From an uncultured bacterium (lineage in GTDB: Bacteria > Actinomycetota > Coriobacteriia > Coriobacteriales > Coriobacteriaceae), in assembly GCA_958349055.1 (NCBI GenBank), contig CATWBO010000026.1:1-37412 (forward strand): DNA of 37,412 bases, in the 5' to 3' direction. Positions 23,896 to 31,865 of this stretch are shown here, in pieces. The notes below the pieces were generated by a model. That model did not search any database. It had not been told where the DNA came from and worked only from the letters and a program-made list of their open reading frames with translations. The number at the start of each line of letters is the position of its first letter. Position 1 is the first letter of the stretch. Both the position numbers and the translations under genes were made by a program.

Positions 23896-24062
23896 CATGC
23901 CCCCGGCACCTAGGGACGTTCCTTTCCTGCCAGCCCCCGGGACACTCCTCAGTCCCCAACAGGGGCATAGATAGCCCACATCAACCAAATCACCCACGCG
24001 AACAGAAATTCAGCCAAAATTCCTTTCGCACGATATTTCTTGGATGGAAGCATGTTCCCGCA
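23896..24062. other. Non-coding stretch between terminator and hairpin element
   Basis: Part of a 505-nt gap between fruA and ptsH. I see no gene here. It holds a short direct repeat (GCCCCCGG at 23899 and 23933) and a GGGAC/GTCCC pair near 23939-23956. Nothing else is recognised. Confidence 0.5.
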
Positions 24063-24191
24063 GCTCGCCTGCCGGGCGGGGCGGTTAAGTATGTCGCGAG
24101 TTCCGCACGCAAAGGAAAGCACTTAATGTGCTTTCCGTCTTGCGCAGGACTGTAGAGCAGCAAACTTAACCGCCCCGCCCGGCAGGCGAGC
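24063..24191. repeat. 129-nt rod-shaped hairpin with 28-bp perfect terminal arms
   Basis: Bases 24063-24090 and 24164-24191 are perfect reverse complements (outer end GCTCGCCTGCC, inner end GGTTAAGT). Inside, GGAAAGCAC (24114-24122) pairs with GTGCTTTCC (24128-24136) around a TTAAT loop, and imperfect AGT..CC..GCAA / TTGC..GG..ACT arms lie between. The whole element can therefore fold as one rod. No open frame, no T tract and no target duplication are visible. It may be a MITE-like mobile element, a REP-type repeat or a structured RNA. Confidence 0.8.
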
Positions 24192-24232
24192 GGACGACAA
24201 ACACATCTGTCCAATAATTCGTCTGAAACACA

Positions 24233-24264
24233 ATGAAAAACCGTTTGATGTGAGTTAATATAAA
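24233..24264 (+). promoter_or_regulatory. Promoter of ptsH
   Basis: ATGAAA (24233-24238) and TAATAT (24256-24261, overlapped by TATAAA) are 17 nt apart, leaving a leader of about 60 nt. The leader holds a weak CTCCTG/CAGGGG hairpin. Confidence 0.55.
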
Positions 24265-24329
24265 CAACGTCGTGAATCTGACTCCTGCCACATGCATGAC
24301 AGGGGTTAAACACAAAAAAGGAGTCAATT

Positions 24330-24593
24330 ATGGTTTCTGAGAAGGCTACCCTCGTCAATCCGCAGGGTCTTCACATGCGTCCGGCTGGCCTCTTCGCCTC
24401 CACCATGGGCAAGTACGCCTGCGACGTGACGGTCGTCACCCCCGAGAAGGAGGTCAACGGCAAGTCCCCGATGGCCCTCATGGCTGCTGGTATCCCCTGT
24501 GGTACTGAGGTCGAGGTCAAGTGCGACGGCGCTGACGAGGCCGAGGCTCTGGCTGCTGCCATCGAGCTCATCAAGAGCGGTCTTGGCGAGTAG
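24330..24593 (+). CDS. ptsH: Phosphocarrier protein HPr
   Basis: The 87-aa protein passes phosphate from Enzyme I to the sugar-specific IIA domains. The active His is H15 in GLHMRPAG. S46 in NGKSPMALMAAG is the site that HPr kinase modifies in Firmicutes; whether this organism has that kinase is not shown. AAAGGAG precedes the ATG. A terminator-like hairpin after the gene separates it from ptsI. Confidence 0.97.
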   Translation: MVSEKATLVNPQGLHMRPAGLFASTMGKYACDVTVVTPEKEVNGKSPMALMAAGIPCGTEVEVKCDGADEAEALAAAIELIKSGLGE

Positions 24594-24638
24594 AACTCAA
24601 ACGGGTCGCATGTTGAACAACTAAGTTCATATTTGGGG

Positions 24639-24674
24639 GCGCAGTGACCTGTTTTAAGGTAGCTGCGCTCTTTT
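24639..24674 (+). terminator. Attenuator-like terminator between ptsH and ptsI
   Basis: GCGCAG (24639-24644) pairs with CTGCGC (24663-24668), and the stem goes on with ACC/GGT (24647-24649, 24658-24660). TCTTTT follows. Partial termination would give more HPr than Enzyme I. A TTGTCA at 24673-24678 with a weak -10 may add a ptsI promoter. Confidence 0.65.
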
Positions 24675-24726
24675 GTCATGGATATGGCAAAACGCTTTAT
24701 CGCATGACACGGAGAGAGGAATGGGA

Positions 24727-26430
24727 ATGTATCAGGGAGTCAACGCTTCCGAGGGCATCGGTATCGGCACCGTCATGGTCGCCGTCGATCCCGACTTGAC
24801 GTTTGAGCCGCACGAGGTTGCTGATTCGGCAGCAGAAAAGGAGCGCTATCAGACCGCTCTTTCGGTCTTCTGCGAGAAGACCCAGGCTCAGGCCGACCAC
24901 ATGAAGGAGACGGTGGGCGAGGCCGAGGCCGAGATTATGAGCGGACACATTGTCCTGGCTCAGGATCCGGGTATGACCGACGCCATCAACGCCGCCATTG
25001 ACGGCGGCACCTGCGCCGAGCAGGCGCTCATGGACACCTCGACCATGTTCGAGAACATGTTCCTGTCCATGGACGACGAGATGTTCCGTCTGCGCGCGGC
25101 CGACATCGCCGACATCCGCACCGGTATTCTGGCTGAGCTGCTGGGCAAGGAGGTCGTCGACCTCTCCGTCCTGCCCGAGAATACCGTCGTTGTCGTGCAC
25201 GACCTCACGCCGTCCATGACCGCCACGATCGATAAGGCCCATGTTGCCGGTATCGTCACCGAGACCGGTGGCCGCACGTCACACTCCGCGATCATCGCGC
25301 GCGCCCTCGAGATCCCGGCCGTCCTTTCGGTTTCCAACAGCTGCACCGCACTGCGCAACGGCATGACCGTTGTCGTCGACGGTGGCAAGGGTATCGTCGA
25401 GGCCGATCCCAACGAGGAGACGCTCGCCGCCTACACTGCCAAGGCCGAGGCTTTCGCTGCCGAGAAGGCAGCTCTCGAGGCCTTCCGTGGCAAGCCTTCC
25501 GTGACTGCCGACGGCATCAAGAAGATCATCGCCTGCAACATCGGCAACCCCGATGACGTGCCCAACGCGCTCGATCATGACGCCGAGGCTATCGGCCTGT
25601 TCCGCTCCGAGTTCCTGTTCATGGACTCCGCCGAGCTTCCCTCCGAGGAGGAGCAGTTCAACGCCTACCGTAAGGTCGCCAGCGCGCTCAAGGGCGCTCC
25701 TGTCATCATCCGCACGCTCGATGTGGGTGGCGACAAGGAGATTCCGTATCTGCACATGGTCAAGGAAGATAACCCCTTCATGGGCTTCCGTGCCGTGCGT
25801 TACTGCCTGGCCAATCCCGACCAGTACAAGGTCCAGCTCCGCGCTCTGCTGCGTGCTAGCGCCTTCGGCGACGTCAAGATCATGATCCCGCTCGTCACTT
25901 GTGTCGAGGAGGTCTTGGCTGTCAAGGAGCTCGTCGAGCAGTGCAAGGCCGAGCTGACCGAAGAGGGCCGCAAGTTCAACGAGAACATCGAGGTCGGCAT
26001 CATGGTCGAGACGCCTGCCGCCTCGCTGCTCGCTGACCGCCTGGCCGAGGTCGCCGACTTCTTCTCCATCGGCACCAACGACCTGATCGGCTACACCATG
26101 TGCGCCGACCGTGGTAACGACACCATCTCCAACCTGTACCAGGTTTACTATCCCGCCGTGCTTCGCTCGCTCAAGAACATCATCGAGAGCGGCGTGAAGG
26201 CCGGCATCATGGTCGGTATGTGCGGCGAGGCTGCTGCCGATCCGCTGCTCGAGCCGCTGCTGATCAGCTGGGGCCTGGAGGAGTTCTCGATGAGCGCTCC
26301 GTCCATCCTGCGCGCCCGCAAGACCATCAGCCAGTGGACCAAGGCCGAGTGCGACGAGCTCGCCGAGAAGGCGCTCGCCTGCAACACCGCTGCCGAGGTC
26401 AAGGCACTGCTCGAGTCCGCAGCTCGCTAA
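24727..26430 (+). CDS. ptsI: PTS Enzyme I (PEP-protein phosphotransferase)
   Basis: The 567-aa enzyme takes phosphate from PEP and hands it to HPr. The phosphohistidine is H186 in TGGRTSHSAIIAR; the C-terminal PEP-binding barrel shows the LFRSEFLFM region, the SIGTNDL motif and catalytic C499 in VGMCGEAAADP. ATG 24727 has GAGAGGA at good distance; ATG 24721 lies almost on the ribosome site. Length is standard. It lies downstream of ptsH and upstream of two PfkB kinase genes. Confidence 0.96.
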   Translation: MYQGVNASEGIGIGTVMVAVDPDLTFEPHEVADSAAEKERYQTALSVFCEKTQAQADHMKETVGEAEAEIMSGHIVLAQDPGMTDAINAAIDGGTCAEQALMDTSTMFENMFLSMDDEMFRLRAADIADIRTGILAELLGKEVVDLSVLPENTVVVVHDLTPSMTATIDKAHVAGIVTETGGRTSHSAIIARALEIPAVLSVSNSCTALRNGMTVVVDGGKGIVEADPNEETLAAYTAKAEAFAAEKAALEAFRGKPSVTADGIKKIIACNIGNPDDVPNALDHDAEAIGLFRSEFLFMDSAELPSEEEQFNAYRKVASALKGAPVIIRTLDVGGDKEIPYLHMVKEDNPFMGFRAVRYCLANPDQYKVQLRALLRASAFGDVKIMIPLVTCVEEVLAVKELVEQCKAELTEEGRKFNENIEVGIMVETPAASLLADRLAEVADFFSIGTNDLIGYTMCADRGNDTISNLYQVYYPAVLRSLKNIIESGVKAGIMVGMCGEAAADPLLEPLLISWGLEEFSMSAPSILRARKTISQWTKAECDELAEKALACNTAAEVKALLESAAR

Positions 26431-26447
26431 TTTGGTATCAGAGGTTA

Positions 26448-26477
26448 CCGCGTGGTTGGAATGGGCCGACCACGCGG
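26448..26477 (+). promoter_or_regulatory. Intercistronic hairpin between ptsI and the first PfkB gene
   Basis: A perfect 9-bp stem (CCGCGTGGT with ACCACGCGG, 12-nt loop) without a T tract. It may be an mRNA processing or stability element, or a weak terminator. Confidence 0.5.
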
Positions 26478-26504
26478 CCCTCACATATACAGGGGGTACT
26501 GTAA

Positions 26505-27437
26505 ATGTTCTACACGCTAACCGCTAACCCGGCTGTCGACATGACGGTTTCGAGCTCTCCGCTCGAGCCCGACGAGAACGTCCGCACCGGCTCGGCCAGC
26601 TACACGGCTAACGGCAAGGGCCTCGACGTGTCCTTCGCCTTTAAGAAGATGGGCGTCGACACCGTCGCGCTCGGCTTCTTCGCCGGCTTCACGGGCAAGT
26701 TTATCGTCGAGGAGGTCATGAACCTGGGTTGCCTCTGCCGCCCGGTCTGGACCGACGGTATCACGCGCATCAACACCTACGTCAACGATGGTCAGCACGA
26801 GTACGGCATCCTGAACCCGGGTGCTCCGATCACGCCGCAGCACCAGGAGGAGCTCTACAACATCCTGGACACCGCGGGCGACCTTGAGTGCCTGATCGTC
26901 TCCGGCTCCGTGCCTCCCAAAGCTACGCCCGACTTCCTGGCTCAGGTCATGGAGCACGCTCAGGCTCGTGGCGCCGACGTCGTCCTGGACCTGTCCTCCG
27001 ACAAGCTCAAGGAGCTCGCTCACAAGAAGCCGCTGCTCATCAAGCCGAACCATCACGAGATGAAGGCCATCTTCGGCGTGCCGGTCGACACCGACGACGA
27101 GGTCCGCGTTGCCATGAAGCTGGCTCACGAGGCTGGCGTCCAGAACGTGCTGCTCACCCGTGGTAGCCGCGGTGACGCTTACTTCTCCAACGGCGAGGAC
27201 ATCTGGTATGCCAAGCGTGAGTTCAACATCAAGCTGGTCTCTTCCGTCTGCGCCGGCGACTGCACCCTCGCTGCGTTCCTGCACAAGTGGTACAGGGATC
27301 GCGACAACGTCGAGGAGGCCATGAAGCTCGCTATGGCCACCGGCGCCAACGTTGCCGAGTCCGTCGGCATCGGCGACTTCGGCCACGTCGATGAGTACAG
27401 CAAGCGCGTTGCTGTCCGCAAGCTCGATCGTCAGTAA
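26505..27437 (+). CDS. PfkB-family kinase, 1-phosphofructokinase type (copy 1)
   Basis: The 310-aa ribokinase-fold sugar kinase resembles FruK/LacC (TLTANPAVDMTV start, NGKGLDVSFAFKKMG, WTDGITRINTYV). 1-Phosphofructokinase makes fructose-1,6-bisphosphate from the PTS product. The catalytic Asp is in SVCAGDCTLAAFL; most family members read GAGDS here. The ATP loop reads LLTRGSRGDAYF rather than the usual LGGDGA form. Copy 2 downstream is closer to the family pattern, so this copy may have another substrate. AGGGGGT lies before the ATG. A strong terminator follows. Confidence 0.85.
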   Translation: MFYTLTANPAVDMTVSSSPLEPDENVRTGSASYTANGKGLDVSFAFKKMGVDTVALGFFAGFTGKFIVEEVMNLGCLCRPVWTDGITRINTYVNDGQHEYGILNPGAPITPQHQEELYNILDTAGDLECLIVSGSVPPKATPDFLAQVMEHAQARGADVVLDLSSDKLKELAHKKPLLIKPNHHEMKAIFGVPVDTDDEVRVAMKLAHEAGVQNVLLTRGSRGDAYFSNGEDIWYAKREFNIKLVSSVCAGDCTLAAFLHKWYRDRDNVEEAMKLAMATGANVAESVGIGDFGHVDEYSKRVAVRKLDRQ

Positions 27438-27465
27438 TCGAAACGCGACATATTCGTGCGCATGC

Positions 27466-27496
27466 GGCGCCCCGGTTTCGGCTGGGGCGCCTTTTT
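27466..27496 (+). terminator. Rho-independent terminator after PfkB copy 1
   Basis: An 8-bp stem (GGCGCCCC 27466-27473 with GGGGCGCC 27484-27491), a 10-nt loop and five T. Confidence 0.88.
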
Positions 27497-27585
27497 GTTC
27501 CGCCATGGGGGAGAGGTGTCCTGCCGTACTTCATCGCTTCCACACCGTTCGCCGAGTTGTCCTAGCCTTTTACCGATACGTGGAA

Positions 27586-27591
27586 TATACT
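27586..27591 (+). promoter_or_regulatory. -10 element of PfkB copy 2
   Basis: TATACT lies 35-40 nt before the ATG, downstream of the previous terminator. No good -35 is seen. Confidence 0.45.
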
Positions 27592-27625
27592 TTCATTAAC
27601 ACGTTGCTTCGTGAAAGGAACATTC

Positions 27626-28558
27626 ATGATTTATACGCTCACTGCAAATCCCGCCATTGACTACAACATCGCCTGCGACGGTCTTGCTGCCAACACCGTC
27701 ACGCGTACCCGCAACGCCGTCTACACGCCCAACGGTAAGGGCCTCAACGTCTCGTTTACGCTTGACCACTACGGTGTCGACACCACGATCCTAGGCTTCT
27801 TTGCTGGCTTCTCGGGCGAGTTTATCGTCAAGGGCGCCGAGGCCCTGGGCGTGCCCGTCAAGCCCGTGTGGACCGACGGCATCACGCGCGTCAACGTCTT
27901 CCTCAACGCCGGACCCGACACCGAGTACAACATGGTCAACGCCGGTGCTGCCATCAACGAGGCCAACGAGCAGGAGATGTTTGAGCTTATCGATTCGCTC
28001 GCAGACATGACGTGCCTGGTCATCAGCGGCTCGCTGCCCCCCAACACCTCCGAGGGTTTCCTTGCCGAGGTGCTTCGCCGTGTTAAGGCAAAGGGCGCCG
28101 AGTTCGTGCTCGATATCTCGAGCCATCAGCTGGCCAACCTCATTGCCATGGAGCCGCTGCTCATTAAGCCCAACGACGACGAGCTGCTCGACATCTTTGG
28201 CATTAAGGTGAGCGGTGGCGACGACGAGTCTGTCAAGGGCGCGATGGCCGAGCTGCATGCCAAGGGCGCCAAGAACGTCCTGCTGACCCTTGGTGGCGAC
28301 GGCGCGTACTTCTCCAACGGCGAGCACATCTGGTTTGCCAACCGCACCTTTGAGGTCAAGCTGCTGTCGACGGTCTGCGCCGGCGATTCCTCGCTCGCTG
28401 CCTTCCTGTCCGTGTGGCACGATGCCCCCGAGCGTGTTGAGGACGCTCTGCGCCTCTCGATGGCCACCGGCGCCAACGTGGTCGAGTGCCCGGGTCTGGG
28501 CGATTTTGCCAAGGTCGATGAGTATCAGAAGGGCATCGCCATCCGTCAGGTCTGCTAA
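27626..28558 (+). CDS. fruK: PfkB-family kinase, 1-phosphofructokinase type (copy 2)
   Basis: The 310-aa protein is a clear paralogue of the preceding kinase, with the same length and long shared stretches (LGFFAGF, PVWTDGITR, YFSNGE, MATGANV). It keeps KPNDDEL and the LTLGGDGAYF ATP loop expected of FruK. The catalytic Asp is in TVCAGDSSLAAF. ATG 27626 follows AAAGGAAC; a GTG at 27611 would put the ribosome site inside the gene. It has its own promoter and terminator, so the two kinases can be expressed separately. I take this copy as the likelier 1-phosphofructokinase. Confidence 0.87.
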   Translation: MIYTLTANPAIDYNIACDGLAANTVTRTRNAVYTPNGKGLNVSFTLDHYGVDTTILGFFAGFSGEFIVKGAEALGVPVKPVWTDGITRVNVFLNAGPDTEYNMVNAGAAINEANEQEMFELIDSLADMTCLVISGSLPPNTSEGFLAEVLRRVKAKGAEFVLDISSHQLANLIAMEPLLIKPNDDELLDIFGIKVSGGDDESVKGAMAELHAKGAKNVLLTLGGDGAYFSNGEHIWFANRTFEVKLLSTVCAGDSSLAAFLSVWHDAPERVEDALRLSMATGANVVECPGLGDFAKVDEYQKGIAIRQVC

Positions 28559-28593
28559 CGCAGCGCACGGACCTTGCATCCTTGCTTTGTAGA

Positions 28594-28628
28594 GCACCCG
28601 TCTCGGATTGCCGAGGCGGGTGCTTTTT
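28594..28628 (+). terminator. Rho-independent terminator after PfkB copy 2
   Basis: A 13-bp stem (28594-28606 with 28611-28623, one G-T pair), ATTG loop and five T. Confidence 0.92.
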
Positions 28629-28701
28629 CATGTTTGTAGTCGATACCTTGGGATCCAATCGTGCTTGAAGCGCGTTCGCGTGTGCGCCCGCTCTCGTTTC
28701 T

Positions 28702-28710
28702 TGCTAGACT
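28702..28710 (+). promoter_or_regulatory. Extended -10 promoter of the CCA-adding enzyme gene
   Basis: TGCTAGACT is an extended -10 (TG at 28702-28703, hexamer 28705-28710), about 50 nt before the start codon. Confidence 0.45.
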
Positions 28711-28759
28711 TCTTGGAAACCATCGATCGATACGCCCGCAAGTGCAGGAGGCCACAGGA

Positions 28760-30154
28760 ATGTGCAATGTTTCGCTTAACGCTACGCAGCCGTCAGCCGC
28801 CTCTCTGCGCGTGCTGAGCGCTCTTGAGACCGCTGGCCTTGAGGCCTGGTACGTGGGCGGTTGGGTGCGTGATGCCCTGATGGGATGCCCCAGCCACGAT
28901 GTCGACATGTGCTGCAGCGGCCTGTGGCATGAGTCCAAGGCGGCACTCGAGGCCGCCGGTATTGCCGTAGTTGAGTCGGGCATTAAATTTGGCGGCATTA
29001 CGGCTATTTGCGATGGCGAGCGCATTGAGGTCACCACCTATCGCCTAGACGGCTTCTATACCGACGGTCGTCATCCTCAGAGTGTGGAGCGCGCCGCTTC
29101 GCTTGAGGACGATCTGGCGCGCCGCGACTTTACCGTCAATGCCATGGCGTGGCATCCCGAGCGCGGCCTTGTCGACCGCTACGATGGCCAGGGCGACCTA
29201 GACCGCAAGCTGATTCGCGCGGTCGGTGATCCTAAGCGCCGCTTTAACGAGGATGCCCTGCGCATGTTGCGCGCGGTGCGCTTTGCCTGCCGCCTAGACT
29301 TTGTGATTGAGCCCGAGACCAAGCGTGCCCTTGCCGAGTGCGCTCCGCTGCTCGATGCCGTGGCGCGCGAGCGCGTGGGTATTGAGCTTGAGGGCATCCT
29401 TTCGACCGGCCACGGGGGAGACGCCATGCTGCGCTACCCCGAGCTCATCTGCGCCGCCGTGCCCGAGTTGGCAGCGGGTCGCGGGTTTGATCAGCGCAGT
29501 GTCTATCATGCGTTTAACGTCTACGAGCATATCGCACGTGTGCTGACGGTGGCGGGGGAGTTGGCGCTGTGCGACGGCGTTACACCCTCAATGAGCCTGA
29601 TGTGGGCGGCGTATTTGCACGATGTGTCCAAGCCTGAGTGTTTCACGGTCGATCACGCCGGCAGCGGACATTTCTACGGTCATCCCGAGCTCGGCGCCAA
29701 GAAGGCGCGCATCATTATGGATCGCCTGGCGCTTTCGCACGATTTGGTTCGCGACGTGTGCCTACTCATCAAGTATCACGACAAGCCGCTGCGTCCCGAG
29801 CGCTCCTGCCTGCTCAATATGATGCGCGCGCTTTCGGGCGAGGGCGTCGATACGCCGCGTCTGATTGACGAGCTCATGGATCTTAAGCGTGCCGATACGC
29901 TCGGTAAGGCCCCGTCGTGTTTCTATTACGTCGAGACGATTGAGGAGATGCGCGCGCTGGCGCACGAGCTGCTGGAGGCGGGGGAGCCCTATACGCTCAA
30001 GATGCTCGCCATCAACGGCGGCGACCTGATCCGTGCCGGAGTCAAGCCCGGGCCGGAACTGGGGCAGCTACTCAACTCCGCCCTCGACGCCGTGATCGAA
30101 GACAACATCCTCAACGAGCGCGAAGCTCTTTTGGTCCGTCTCAACTTGAATTAG
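28760..30154 (+). CDS. cca: CCA tRNA nucleotidyltransferase with HD domain
   Basis: The 464-aa enzyme adds or repairs the 3' CCA of tRNAs. The polymerase beta-type head shows GGWVRDALMG with the metal-binding DVD at residues 47-49, RRDFTVNAMAWHP (motif B), and the RRFNEDALRMLRAVRFA nucleotide-choice region. A C-terminal HD domain (HDVSKPECF) suggests added phosphatase or phosphodiesterase action. ATG 28760 follows GGAG; an upstream GTG frame from 28661 would read through the promoter. The tRNA gene downstream encodes its own CCA, so here the enzyme may serve mainly in repair. Confidence 0.94.
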   Translation: MCNVSLNATQPSAASLRVLSALETAGLEAWYVGGWVRDALMGCPSHDVDMCCSGLWHESKAALEAAGIAVVESGIKFGGITAICDGERIEVTTYRLDGFYTDGRHPQSVERAASLEDDLARRDFTVNAMAWHPERGLVDRYDGQGDLDRKLIRAVGDPKRRFNEDALRMLRAVRFACRLDFVIEPETKRALAECAPLLDAVARERVGIELEGILSTGHGGDAMLRYPELICAAVPELAAGRGFDQRSVYHAFNVYEHIARVLTVAGELALCDGVTPSMSLMWAAYLHDVSKPECFTVDHAGSGHFYGHPELGAKKARIIMDRLALSHDLVRDVCLLIKYHDKPLRPERSCLLNMMRALSGEGVDTPRLIDELMDLKRADTLGKAPSCFYYVETIEEMRALAHELLEAGEPYTLKMLAINGGDLIRAGVKPGPELGQLLNSALDAVIEDNILNEREALLVRLNLN

Positions 30155-30184
30155 CTACCCAGTTTACCTGTGTGTTCCATAACC

Positions 30185-30207
30185 TGCCGACAATTTTTCG
30201 GCAATTT
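30185..30207 (+). terminator. Weak terminator after cca
   Basis: TGCCGA (30185-30190) pairs with TCGGCA (30198-30203); only ATTT follows. Confidence 0.4.
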
Positions 30208-30218
30208 GGAATTTCTTC

Positions 30219-30247
30219 TTGCGCTGATGTTTTTTGTCCCGTAATAT
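30219..30247 (+). promoter_or_regulatory. Promoter of tRNA-Glu
   Basis: TTGCGC (30219-30224) and TAATAT (30242-30247) are 17 nt apart. The tRNA begins 35 nt after the -10. Confidence 0.6.
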
Positions 30248-30281
30248 ATTTCCTCGCAGCACGGCAGTGCAGATGTCATGT

Positions 30282-30358
30282 GGCCCGTTCGTCTAGCGGT
30301 TTAGGACGCCGCCCTCTCAAGGCGGAGATCACCAGTTCGAATCTGGTACGGGCTACCA
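30282..30358 (+). tRNA. tRNA-Glu, anticodon CTC
   Basis: A full cloverleaf is visible: acceptor GGCCCGT with ACGGGCT (first pair G-U), D arm with TCTAGCGGTTTAGGA, anticodon stem CCGCC/GGCGG with loop CTCTCAA (anticodon CTC), T stem ACCAG/CTGGT with loop TTCGAAT, discriminator A and encoded CCA at 30356-30358. It reads GAG codons, which are very frequent in these genes. Confidence 0.95.
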
Positions 30359-30369
30359 CGCATCTGATG

Positions 30370-30400
30370 CCCGGACTTCCCATGGAAGGCCGGGTTTTTT
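30370..30400 (+). terminator. Rho-independent terminator after tRNA-Glu
   Basis: CCCGG.CTTCC (30370-30380) pairs with GGAAG.CCGGG (30384-30394) with one mismatch; six T follow. Confidence 0.9.
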
Positions 30401-30469
30401 ATTTTCAAACAACCGTCTGCAATTCCCGTTTGAACCAGAGCTTTGCGTTCTGCTTATGGTCCTTGCGGG

Positions 30470-30475
30470 TACAAT
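30470..30475 (+). promoter_or_regulatory. -10 element before the MprF/YbhN-type gene
   Basis: TACAAT lies 34-39 nt before the ATG; no clear -35. Confidence 0.4.
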
Positions 30476-30508
30476 AACCAAGATATTTTGACTGTTAGAA
30501 GGAGTCTC

Positions 30509-31816
30509 ATGACGGAGTCCTCTCAGCATACGTCTAAGCCCCAGGTTGAGGTTGAGGCCTCGGGCGGAGATGACAATAAGAGCGCACGCCGCGGCGCCAT
30601 CTTTATCGGCGTCGTGCTGGTGGGTTATATCGTCTATCTGGTGGTAACCGGGCAGATGGGGCAGTTCTGGGCCGCTATGTCGAGCGTGCAGGCGTCATGG
30701 CTCTTTGTCGCGTGTCTTTGCATGTTCATGTATCTGTTCTTTGGCATTGTGGCCTATGCGATCGCCGTATGGCTCGACCCCAATTCACCCGTCGGCATTC
30801 GCGATCTGATTTCGGTCGAGGCGAGTGGCATCTTCTTTGGCAACCTCACACCTATGATGATGGGCTCGACTCCCGCCCAGATCTACCGCCTGACCAAGGC
30901 GGGCCAAAATGTCGGCGAGGCTGGCGCCACGCAGTTCACACGCTTTATCGTGTACCAGTTTGGCCTCGTTGCCTGGGGCGCTATCCTACTGCTTGCTCGC
31001 ATGCCGTTTTTCGCCGAGCGCTATGGCGACATGACGCTGCTGTGCGTCTTTAGCTTTGGTGGGCACTGCTGCATCTTGCTTGGCATCTTCGCCGTCGCGC
31101 TCATGCCTAAGACCGTCACGCGCGTCGCCCATTGCATCATCAATTGGCTTGAGCGCATTGGTGTCTCGGCCACTAAGATCGAGGGATGGCGCGCGTTTGT
31201 CGATGGCGAGATCTACTCCTTCTCCGAGAAGTTCAAGCTTTCGGCCGGACATTTTTCTTCCATGCTGCTCACCGTGTTTATCACCATGCTGCAGCTCGCG
31301 TTTTTCTATCTGGTGCCGTATTTCCTGATGCTTGCCTTTGGCCACCACGAGGTCGACTTTTTCTCGGTCATGGCCGCGAGCGCTTTTGTCCAGCTGCTGA
31401 GCTCTGCGGTTCCCTTGCCCGGTGGAACTGGTGGCGCTGAGGGCGGCTTTGCATTGTTCTTGGGTCATTTCTTTGGGTCGGCTTCGACCGCTGGCTATCT
31501 GCTGTGGCGCCTCATTACGTTTATTGCGCCGACCATTTTGGCTGCGCCCCTGTTGGGACTTAAGAGTGCCCACAACGAGAGCATCCATGCGCGCTGGGAT
31601 CGCGTGATGCGCAAGCTCGGCCGCACGCCTCAGACGCCCTCTGCGCCCACTAAGCCGCACCCCACGAATGCTGTTACCGTTGATCCCAAGAAGCACGCTC
31701 AGAAGGCTTCTGGGACCGCTAAGCCGGCTCATAAAGCCTATGTGCGCCAGACAGGCGATGGTATTCGCGTATCTCCGTCGGCACTCAATAAGAAGAAGCA
31801 CCCTAAGTCGCAGTAG
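30509..31816 (+). CDS. MprF/YbhN-type integral membrane protein (lysylphosphatidylglycerol synthase TM region)
   Basis: The 435-aa protein has about eight membrane helices and the UPF0104/YbhN pattern shared with the flippase part of MprF (FGNLTPMMMGSTPAQIYRLTKAG and the late PLPGGTGGAEGGF motif). MprF moves aminoacylated phospholipids across the membrane; this protein lacks the soluble synthase domain, so only a flippase-like or unknown lipid role can be proposed. A Lys/Pro-rich hydrophilic tail of about 85 residues ends it. ATG 30509 follows GAAGGAG. A TetR gene follows 116 nt downstream. Confidence 0.82.
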   Translation: MTESSQHTSKPQVEVEASGGDDNKSARRGAIFIGVVLVGYIVYLVVTGQMGQFWAAMSSVQASWLFVACLCMFMYLFFGIVAYAIAVWLDPNSPVGIRDLISVEASGIFFGNLTPMMMGSTPAQIYRLTKAGQNVGEAGATQFTRFIVYQFGLVAWGAILLLARMPFFAERYGDMTLLCVFSFGGHCCILLGIFAVALMPKTVTRVAHCIINWLERIGVSATKIEGWRAFVDGEIYSFSEKFKLSAGHFSSMLLTVFITMLQLAFFYLVPYFLMLAFGHHEVDFFSVMAASAFVQLLSSAVPLPGGTGGAEGGFALFLGHFFGSASTAGYLLWRLITFIAPTILAAPLLGLKSAHNESIHARWDRVMRKLGRTPQTPSAPTKPHPTNAVTVDPKKHAQKASGTAKPAHKAYVRQTGDGIRVSPSALNKKKHPKSQ

Positions 31817-31865
31817 GACAGTCGTGCGTTCTTCATGATGCGGGGCATATTTGTGCTGTATGGGG

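Noticed and set aside
21737..23968. A 743-codon open frame on the minus strand opposite the PTS permease
   Set aside because: It mirrors the codon structure of fruA, has low-complexity Gly/Asp/Leu composition and no ribosome site; a GC-rich shadow frame.
24063..24191. Reading the long hairpin as an intrinsic terminator for fruA or ptsH
   Set aside because: fruA already has a perfect terminator at 23861-23895; the rod has no T tract on either side and its arms are far longer than needed.
24063..24191. CRISPR repeats or an attachment site
   Set aside because: Only one inverted pair and no series of direct repeats with spacers; no integrase gene nearby.
30282..30358. tRNA-Glu as an integration site for a mobile island
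   Set aside because: No integrase and no repeat of the tRNA 3' end was seen downstream in the window.
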